This document shows positions 50,546 through 56,076 of a stretch of DNA of 56,076 nt, in pieces; within the stretch, counting starts at the first letter, position 1; each line of letters opens with the position of its first letter. Location of the stretch: positions 1-56,076 of the IMG/VR virus record IMGVR_UViG_3300017730_000009; one strand, 5' to 3'. The notes beneath the pieces are model-generated. The model did not search any database, was not told the origin of the DNA, and saw only the letters and a program-made list of their open reading frames with translations. Source of the DNA: a virus. A program made the translations under genes and the position numbers.

Positions 50546-50575
50546 AGCCCGAACTCACGTTCGGGCTTTTTTTTT
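50546..50575 (+). terminator. Rho-independent terminator after the major capsid gene
   Basis: GCCCGAAC, loop TCAC, GTTCGGGC forms a perfect 8-base-pair GC-rich stem (extended by an A-T pair), followed by nine Ts at 50567-50575. It is the clearest terminator in the window and lies 30 bases after the gp23 stop. Confidence 0.9.
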
Positions 50576-50578
50576 CAA

Positions 50579-50587
50579 TATTTATAA
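50579..50587 (+). promoter_or_regulatory. TATTTATAA element directly after the terminator
   Basis: Exact copy beginning three bases after the terminator T run and ending 14 bases before the ATG at 50602. The terminator-then-element arrangement is the best evidence that the element restarts transcription. Confidence 0.6.
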
Positions 50588-50601
50588 TAAAATACTCAAC
50601 T

Positions 50602-52098
50602 ATGAATGTACCAATTTATGATGGTTGTCCAATTTGGAACGAAAAATCCGTACCATTTGGATTCTATAATACCGATACTACATTTCAAATCGATGCTATA
50701 AAAGTCACAAAATTTTGTGCTTCAAGGTTAGGTTATCCTTTAGTAGATGTTGAACTACAATCAAGTTCATTTTTTACGGCATTTGAAGAAGCAGTAACTA
50801 CATATGGAAATGAATTATATGCATATAAAATACGTGATAATCAATTATCACTTGAAGGAATTACAACAGGGTCATCTTTAAACCAGGCATTAATAACACC
50901 AAGTTTTGAACCAATTGTTAGATTAACTGAACAATATGGTGAAGAAGCAGGTAGTGGAGGAAATGTACCGTATTACTCAGGCTCATTCCAATTAACTTCT
51001 AGTATTCAAGATTATGATTTCCAAACTTTTATGACAGGAAGTGGATTAACAGGGTCTGAATACGAAAATGGTATAGAAGTAAAAAAAGTATATTATGAAC
51101 CAAAATTCCCAGCATCAGCAAGATATTTAGATCCTTATAATGGATTTGGATTTGGAGGTGCTGTAGCAGCAGGTATTGTTGGATTTGGAGGATTTGGTCA
51201 AGGAATGGGATATTTAATGGCTCCATTAAATTATGATTTACAAGTAATACAACAAATAGAAATGAATGAAATGGTTAGAATGTCTAACTATTCATTTAGA
51301 GTACAAGATGATAAATTAAGAATATTCCCTATACCTAATTTTGATGGGACATTCCATTCAGGTTCATCTTTACTATTAAATAATGCTTTATCAGCATCCA
51401 ATCCACCATCAATAACATTTGCAAGTGATTTAACTTCATCTTTAATTGATATAACTGGAGGAACTGGTGAAGGTAAAGATGCACAAGGTGTTATTATAGG
51501 AAGTCAAGGAACAAATACTACATATGAATTTAAAGTAAAATCATCAGGTAGTGGATACACAGCTGGTGATGTAATTACAATATCAGCAGCTACTATAGAT
51601 GGTTCTAGTAATGATATTAGTAATGCATCTGGAGATTTAGTATTTACTTTAAGAGAACAAGACATAACAGCTATTTGTGGTGGAGGAACTTTATGGTTTG
51701 ATTACATTTTAAGAGATGAAAGAATAAATAGTTCAGTTAAACAAACTCCAACTAAAGTTACAAATGTATCAAATGCACCATTTGAAAATCCTACATATGA
51801 ATTTATTAATTCAGTAGGTAGACAATGGATATTCGAATACACACTAGCTTTAGCAAAAGAAATGTTAGGGTATGTAAGAGGAAAATATAGTAGTATTCCA
51901 ATACCAAATGCTGAAGTTAATTTAAATCAAGGTGATTTAATATCAGCAGCAACAACAGAAAAAGCAGCATTAATAGAAAGATTAAGAACATATCTTGATG
52001 AAACATCAAGACAAGCATTATTAAATAGAAGAGCATCTGAGGCTGAATCTAAGATGATTGAGTTACAACAAGTGCCTTACACAATTTATATAGCATAA
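50602..52098 (+). CDS. Neck protein (T4 gp13-like)
   Basis: This 498-residue protein follows gp23 as in many T4-like marine phages. The N-terminal (F-C-A-S-R-L-G-Y-P) and C-terminal (Y-T-L-A-L-A-K-E-M-L-G-Y-V-R-G-K-Y) segments have the alpha-helical neck-protein patterns, with a large central Gly-rich, beta-type insertion (residues 90-390), which makes it longer than T4 gp13 (309). The gp13/gp14 complex completes the head so that the tail can attach. It is adjacent to gp14- and gp15-like genes. Confidence 0.7.
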   Translation: MNVPIYDGCPIWNEKSVPFGFYNTDTTFQIDAIKVTKFCASRLGYPLVDVELQSSSFFTAFEEAVTTYGNELYAYKIRDNQLSLEGITTGSSLNQALITPSFEPIVRLTEQYGEEAGSGGNVPYYSGSFQLTSSIQDYDFQTFMTGSGLTGSEYENGIEVKKVYYEPKFPASARYLDPYNGFGFGGAVAAGIVGFGGFGQGMGYLMAPLNYDLQVIQQIEMNEMVRMSNYSFRVQDDKLRIFPIPNFDGTFHSGSSLLLNNALSASNPPSITFASDLTSSLIDITGGTGEGKDAQGVIIGSQGTNTTYEFKVKSSGSGYTAGDVITISAATIDGSSNDISNASGDLVFTLREQDITAICGGGTLWFDYILRDERINSSVKQTPTKVTNVSNAPFENPTYEFINSVGRQWIFEYTLALAKEMLGYVRGKYSSIPIPNAEVNLNQGDLISAATTEKAALIERLRTYLDETSRQALLNRRASEAESKMIELQQVPYTIYIA

Positions 52099-52099
52099 T

Positions 52100-52630
52100 A
52101 TGGCAATGTTTACAAGACAAAGGGACTGGTCCCTTATGAGGCACTTAAATAGAGAAGTAATGGGTAACATTATAACTCAACAAGCCGCTATCTATCAGTT
52201 TCAATTAGAAGAAACAAAAGTTAATATTTACGGTGAAGCAGCTGAAGAAAAATATTATAATGGTCCTTTTCTATTCAATGTTTTAATTAATAGGTCAAAT
52301 GAAGAATATGGTGAAAATGTAGAAGGTATCCAATTTAACCAACCTATTGAATTTTATTTTTTAAGAGATGATTTAGTAGAAAAAGATATAGTACCTAGAG
52401 TAGGTGATATCATATTATATCAAGAAGGATATTATGGAGTACAAAGTACAGTAGCAAACCAATATTGGGGAGGTAAAAATCCTGAATATCCTAATAATGA
52501 TTCTGATGGAGAACCTAATCCACTTAATCCTGGATTAGAAGAATTTGGTAATAACATATCAATTCTAGTTTCAACTTATTATATACCTGCTGATAAAGTA
52601 GCTATTTCACCATATCAAGAAAGATTCTAA
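52100..52630 (+). CDS. Neck protein (T4 gp14-like)
   Basis: This 176-residue protein has R-H-L-N-R-E-V-M-G-N-I-I-T-Q-Q near the start and F-Y-F-L-R-D-D-L-V, G-D-I-I-L-Y-Q-E-G-Y-Y-G-V segments, the pattern of gp14-like head-completion proteins in marine T4-like phages. It is shorter than T4 gp14 (256). One base separates it from the upstream gene, and it overlaps the next by one base. Confidence 0.65.
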   Translation: MAMFTRQRDWSLMRHLNREVMGNIITQQAAIYQFQLEETKVNIYGEAAEEKYYNGPFLFNVLINRSNEEYGENVEGIQFNQPIEFYFLRDDLVEKDIVPRVGDIILYQEGYYGVQSTVANQYWGGKNPEYPNNDSDGEPNPLNPGLEEFGNNISILVSTYYIPADKVAISPYQERF

Positions 52631-53577
52631 TGGCAAAACCAAGAAAACCCATACCAAAATCACAATTAACCTTAAGCACAAATAAACATACGGCTTTTAG
52701 GGGTAGAGAAGAACAAGGGATACAAACTAATCCTAATAATGATATTATCCCTAATAATCCAAATTACTCAGAAACTGGTATCCAACATAATAGATCGGAT
52801 CAAATGAGTTTTAGAGATGATGATACTAAACAATTTTCTGTAGGTGTTAAAGATATTGATGAAGCAGTATTTTATTATTTTGAAAATAAAATTAAACCTT
52901 TTGTTTATCAAAATGGAGCTAGAAGAGAAGTACCTATAATATATGGTGCTCCTGAAAGATGGAAATCATTTCAACGTGATGGATATTATAGAGATAAAAA
53001 AGGTGCAATTATGTTACCTATTATCGTATTAAAAAGAGATAAAATAACAAAAGATAGAACAGTTGCAAATAAATTAGATGCAAATCAACCAAATTTAACT
53101 GGGGTATTTTCTAAACAATTTAGTGCTAAAAACTTTTATGGTAATTTTGCAGCTCTAAATAATAGAATACCAGTAGACACATTTCATGTAGTAGCACAAC
53201 CAGATTATGTTACTATGGACTATAGTTGTTTAATACAAACTTATTATATGGAACAACTAAATAAAATTATTGAAGCATGCGAGTATGCATCAGATGCGTA
53301 TTGGGGCAATCCTGAAAGATTTATGTTTAGATCATTTATAGATAGTTTTTCTACAGCCACAGAATTAACAATTAATAAAGATAGGTTGGTTACTGGAACT
53401 TTTAATATTAGATTACGTGGATATTTAATCCCTGATACTATACAAAAAGATTTAGCATCAACTAAAAAATATAATTCAAAAGCAAAAGTTACAATTAACA
53501 TGGAAACTGTAAGTGATGTAGAAGGAGCAGGAATACAAACTTCAAACCCTACTACAGACCATAGAAGTAGAAGTTAA
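52630..53577 (+). CDS. Tail sheath stabiliser/terminator (T4 gp15-like)
   Basis: This 315-residue protein has V-P-I-I-Y-G-A-P-E-R-W-K-S-F near residue 98, Y-S-C-L-I-Q-T-Y-Y-M-E-Q-L-N-K-I-I-E-A in the middle and T-F-N-I-R-L-R-G-Y-L-I-P-D towards the end; this order and the strand pattern correspond to gp15-type tail completion proteins, which cap the tail tube and sheath and connect them to the neck. The N-terminal 60 residues are Asn/Gln/Pro-rich and probably disordered. The assignment rests on motif order and synteny. Confidence 0.65.
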   Translation: MAKPRKPIPKSQLTLSTNKHTAFRGREEQGIQTNPNNDIIPNNPNYSETGIQHNRSDQMSFRDDDTKQFSVGVKDIDEAVFYYFENKIKPFVYQNGARREVPIIYGAPERWKSFQRDGYYRDKKGAIMLPIIVLKRDKITKDRTVANKLDANQPNLTGVFSKQFSAKNFYGNFAALNNRIPVDTFHVVAQPDYVTMDYSCLIQTYYMEQLNKIIEACEYASDAYWGNPERFMFRSFIDSFSTATELTINKDRLVTGTFNIRLRGYLIPDTIQKDLASTKKYNSKAKVTINMETVSDVEGAGIQTSNPTTDHRSRS

Positions 53578-53595
53578 TCTTAACAAATAATAACA

Positions 53596-53604
53596 TATTT
53601 ATAA
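53596..53604 (+). promoter_or_regulatory. TATTTATAA element
   Basis: Exact copy in the 47-base gap after the gp15-like gene, ending 20 bases before the ATG at 53625. Confidence 0.5.
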
Positions 53605-53624
53605 TAAATTAAAAACCAAAAATT

Positions 53625-53876
53625 ATGGCGAGTAAAAAGTTATCAGAAAGTGAGTTGCAAATTTTAGAAGAATTCCAAACTAGAAACAATGATATTGTAG
53701 TACAGACAGGAGCAACTGAATTAAGAATTGATGTCCTAGAGAGACAAAAGGAACAACTTTTAGAAAAGTTTCAAAAATTAACAAAAGACCAAGCTAAATT
53801 TGGTAAGGAGTTACAAGAAAAGTATGGTGATGGTAATATAGACTTAGAAAAAGGAGAATTTACCACAGCAGAATAA
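53625..53876 (+). CDS. Small coiled-coil protein (83 residues), unknown
   Basis: It is almost entirely coiled coil (E-L-Q-I-L-E-E-F...R-Q-K-E-Q-L-L-E-K-F-Q-K-L) with an acidic end. It sits between the tail-terminator-like and sheath genes with its own TATTTATAA element and a separate element for the next gene. It could be a small structural or assembly protein. No family recognised. Confidence 0.6.
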   Translation: MASKKLSESELQILEEFQTRNNDIVVQTGATELRIDVLERQKEQLLEKFQKLTKDQAKFGKELQEKYGDGNIDLEKGEFTTAE

Positions 53877-53896
53877 ATTTTTGAGATATTTTCTAA

Positions 53897-53905
53897 TATT
53901 TATAA
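53897..53905 (+). promoter_or_regulatory. TATTTATAA element
   Basis: Exact copy in the 58-base gap before the sheath gene, ending 29 bases before the ATG at 53935, the longest spacing among the copies. Confidence 0.5.
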
Positions 53906-53934
53906 TAAAACAATATTAAATATAATATAAGACA

Positions 53935-55941
53935 ATGGCAGAAACATTAATATCTCCAGGTGTATTAGCAAGAGAAAATGATCAATCCTTCATTGGAGCA
54001 CCACCAATTTCATTTGGTGCTGCAATAATTGGACCAGCAGTTCAAGGTCCAGTTGGAATTCCAACGGCAGTATCTTCATTCTCGCAATACGAAGCTATAT
54101 TCGGAGGGTCAATTGAAAGTGGCTCACGATCATACTCATACCTAAACTCAGCAGCAGCATCTAATTACTTCCAACAAGGTGGTGAATCATTACTAGTCGT
54201 AAGAGTAGTTAGTGGATCAGCAGGATGGTCAGAAGCTTCATCTTCAATTGATAATATAGCTACTACCCCAGCAGGAGTACTGAGAACTGACATTAATATG
54301 TCTGCTTCTATTTCAGCAAATACTCTTGCAAGTCAAGTTGCAGGAACACATGCTTTAGGTACAGTTACTGGTGGAGCAGGAAATTCAGCAGCAGGAACAT
54401 ATACAGTAACTGCAGATGGAGTTGTTACTTCAGTTAATTTTACAGCAGGACAAGCTTATGTAGCTGGTAACGCATTAACCGTTCAAGGAAGTCAAGGAGG
54501 AGGAAGTGGAACATTTGTAATTACTCTTAAAGCTTCAGATTTAGAAAGTGAAGTAGCATTTAAATTATCTACAATATCAGAAGGTGCTGTAATGAATAAT
54601 TACCAAGCAGGACCAGATAGTGCAAATGGTACATTAACAAATGGTACTAGAAATAATGTAAGATGGGAAATTACAGGTGCTAATACAGGATCTGGACAAT
54701 TTTCATTAGCTATTAGACGTGGTAATGACACAGCTACTCAAAAAGCAGTATTAGAACAATACAATAACTTATCAATGGATCCATTGGCTGCAAATTATGT
54801 AGAAAAAGTTATTGGTAATACTTACTACTCAGTAGAACAAGATGGTGTTGATTATTATGTAAAATCAAATGGTGAATATCCAAACAATAGTGCTTATGTT
54901 TATGTAAGCGCAGTAAATTCACCTACACCAAATTATTTTGATAATAATGGAGCAGCTAAACCAGCATATTTTACAAGCATTCCAGCTATAGGATCAGGTT
55001 CGTTCCAAGGTGGTAGTGGTAATAATATAGCAATGGGGCCTGTGAAATTTAACGAAAATATCACGAATACAAACATTCAGGGATTAATTGCAGCAGAATA
55101 TACACAATCATTAAACTTATTGTCAAATACCGATGCTTACAACTTTAATGTAATTACAGCTCCAGGACTAATTAACTCATTATCAGATCACTCACCAGTA
55201 GTATCTCAGATGGTAGCATTAGCTCAATCAAGAACTGACTGTATTGCAGTAGTTGATTTAGTACCTTATAACAGTACAGTAAATACTGTAGTAACTCAAG
55301 CATCAGCATTTGATAGTTCATATGCAGCAACATATTGGCCTTGGCTACAATCAATTGACGCAAACGCTCAGTATGTTTGGTCGCCAGCTTCTGTGTTTAT
55401 ACCGGGAGTATACGCATTTACAGATGCTTCTTCAGACCCATGGTTCGCACCAGCAGGTCTAATTAGAGGTGCGCTAGGTAACGTAGTTAAAGCAGAAAGA
55501 AAATTAACATCAGGTAACAGAGATAACCTATATGAAGCAAATGTTAACCCAATTGCAACATTCCCAGGAAGTGGAGTTGTAGTATTTGGACAGAAAACAT
55601 TACAGAAAAGAGCAAGTGCTTTAGATAGAGTAAATGTACGTAGATTATTAATAGCATTAAAATCATACATTGTACAAGTATCAGATAACTTAGTATTTGA
55701 ACAAAATACAATAAGCACAAGAAATAATTTCTTAGCACAAGTTAACCCATACTTAGAAAGTGTACAACAAAGACAAGGTTTATACGCGTTTAAAGTTGTA
55801 ATGGATGCTACAAATAACACACCAGATGTAATCGATAGAAACGAGCTAGTAGGACAAATTTACTTACAGCCAACTAAAACAGCTGAATTCATAATTCTAG
55901 ATTTCAATGTTTTACCAACTGGAGCAACATTTCCATCATAA
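53935..55941 (+). CDS. Contractile tail sheath protein (T4 gp18-like)
   Basis: This 668-residue protein (T4 gp18: 659) starts with the family pattern S-P-G-V-L-A-R-E-N-D-Q-S and has Y-F-Q-Q-G-G-E-S-L-L-V-V-R-V near residue 85. The C-terminal conserved core follows: W-P-W-L-Q, P-W-F-A-P-A-G-L-I-R-G, the N-P-I-A-T-F-P-G-S-G-V-V-V-F-G-Q-K-T-L segment and V-N-V-R-R-L-L-I-A-L-K-S-Y-I. The middle (residues 100-330) is variable and Gly/Ser-rich. It forms the contractile sheath that drives injection. Confidence 0.93.
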   Translation: MAETLISPGVLARENDQSFIGAPPISFGAAIIGPAVQGPVGIPTAVSSFSQYEAIFGGSIESGSRSYSYLNSAAASNYFQQGGESLLVVRVVSGSAGWSEASSSIDNIATTPAGVLRTDINMSASISANTLASQVAGTHALGTVTGGAGNSAAGTYTVTADGVVTSVNFTAGQAYVAGNALTVQGSQGGGSGTFVITLKASDLESEVAFKLSTISEGAVMNNYQAGPDSANGTLTNGTRNNVRWEITGANTGSGQFSLAIRRGNDTATQKAVLEQYNNLSMDPLAANYVEKVIGNTYYSVEQDGVDYYVKSNGEYPNNSAYVYVSAVNSPTPNYFDNNGAAKPAYFTSIPAIGSGSFQGGSGNNIAMGPVKFNENITNTNIQGLIAAEYTQSLNLLSNTDAYNFNVITAPGLINSLSDHSPVVSQMVALAQSRTDCIAVVDLVPYNSTVNTVVTQASAFDSSYAATYWPWLQSIDANAQYVWSPASVFIPGVYAFTDASSDPWFAPAGLIRGALGNVVKAERKLTSGNRDNLYEANVNPIATFPGSGVVVFGQKTLQKRASALDRVNVRRLLIALKSYIVQVSDNLVFEQNTISTRNNFLAQVNPYLESVQQRQGLYAFKVVMDATNNTPDVIDRNELVGQIYLQPTKTAEFIILDFNVLPTGATFPS

Positions 55942-55957
55942 GAATTAAAAAACAGAA

Positions 55958-55966
55958 TATTTATAA
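55958..55966 (+). promoter_or_regulatory. TATTTATAA element
   Basis: Exact copy between the sheath and tube genes, ending 21 bases before the ATG at 55988. Confidence 0.5.
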
Positions 55967-55987
55967 TAAAATAAATAAAATAATAAA

Positions 55988-56076
55988 ATGGCAGTATTAG
56001 ACCCAAACGAAATATTTTTCACAGCTTTTGAGCCAAAACAAAAGAATAGATTTATTCTTTATGTAGATGGAATCCC
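55988..56076 (+). CDS. Tail tube protein (T4 gp19-like), 5' end only
   Basis: The first 29 complete codons are present (start M-A-V-L-D-P-N-E-I-F-F-T-A-F-E-P-K); the gene runs off the right edge. The N-R-F-I-L-Y-V-D-G segment and the position directly after the sheath gene are typical of gp19-type tail tube proteins in T4-like phages. Confidence 0.7.
   Translation, partial: MAVLDPNEIFFTAFEPKQKNRFILYVDGI

Noticed and set aside
1-56076. Integrase, attachment sites or other lysogeny signs
   Set aside because: No integrase, repressor or direct-repeat att sites were seen; the gene set is that of a lytic T4-like phage.

Overview
The window is a 56 kb piece of a large contractile-tailed (T4-like) phage genome. 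Essentially every convincing gene is on the + strand, genes are tightly packed with many stop-start overlaps (TAATG, ATGA), and the DNA is very AT-rich. The right third (39.8-56.1 kb) holds the T4 head-neck-tail module in canonical order: large terminase (gp17-like), portal (gp20), core proteins, prohead protease (gp21), scaffold (gp22), major capsid protein (gp23), neck proteins (gp13, gp14, gp15-like), tail sheath (gp18) and the first 89 bases of the tail tube gene (gp19). The host is probably a (marine) Bacteroidetes/Flavobacteriia cell. This is an inference from Flavobacteria-style signal peptides (one ending in GFSQ, two lipoproteins), A-rich rather than Shine-Dalgarno leaders, and low GC.

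Layout. 0-12.9 kb: tail-fibre region with two very large collagen-like (Gly-X-Y) fibres of 1,863 and 1,298 residues, each ending in an intramolecular chaperone (S74) domain, plus a third short S74 fibre and two unassigned proteins. 12.9-21.2 kb: a continuous run of modification-type enzymes: five glycosyltransferase-like proteins (four with DxD-type motifs, one GT25-like), a GT9-like glycosyltransferase, two Fe(II)/2-oxoglutarate oxygenases (one with the full prolyl-4-hydroxylase signature), a beta-propeller protein and a TPR-methyltransferase fusion. 21.3-24.5 kb: GIY-YIG nuclease, DnaG-type primase, PD-(D/E)XK nuclease and small proteins. 24.5-36.1 kb: a P-loop kinase, an unusual nucleotidyltransferase/HExxH/HAD fusion, two lipoproteins, many unassigned proteins that share short amphipathic and acidic tracts, a small cupin, and a 21-residue peptide with nine cysteines. 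36.2-38.5 kb: an accessory island (FAD dehydrogenase, NadR-like kinase) behind a terminator. 38.5-39.8 kb: two overlapping membrane/periplasmic proteins that look like a lysis (spanin-like) pair. 39.8 kb to the end: morphogenesis.

The most interesting candidate system is the 0.8-21.2 kb block: collagen-like virion fibres encoded next to, and apparently co-transcribed with, a prolyl-hydroxylase-like oxygenase, a second oxygenase, a GT25 glycosyltransferase (the family that contains the collagen galactosyltransferases) and more glycosyltransferases. I infer a phage-encoded pathway that hydroxylates and glycosylates its own collagen fibres; the alternative is that these enzymes remodel host surface glycans. 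A second genome-wide signal is a 9-base element, TATTTATAA, found exactly 13 times (plus one variant) in the short gaps just before genes. Its complement contains the T4 late-promoter octamer. It is absent from the gaps inside the fibre/modification block after position 770, so that block may be one long transcription unit or use other signals.
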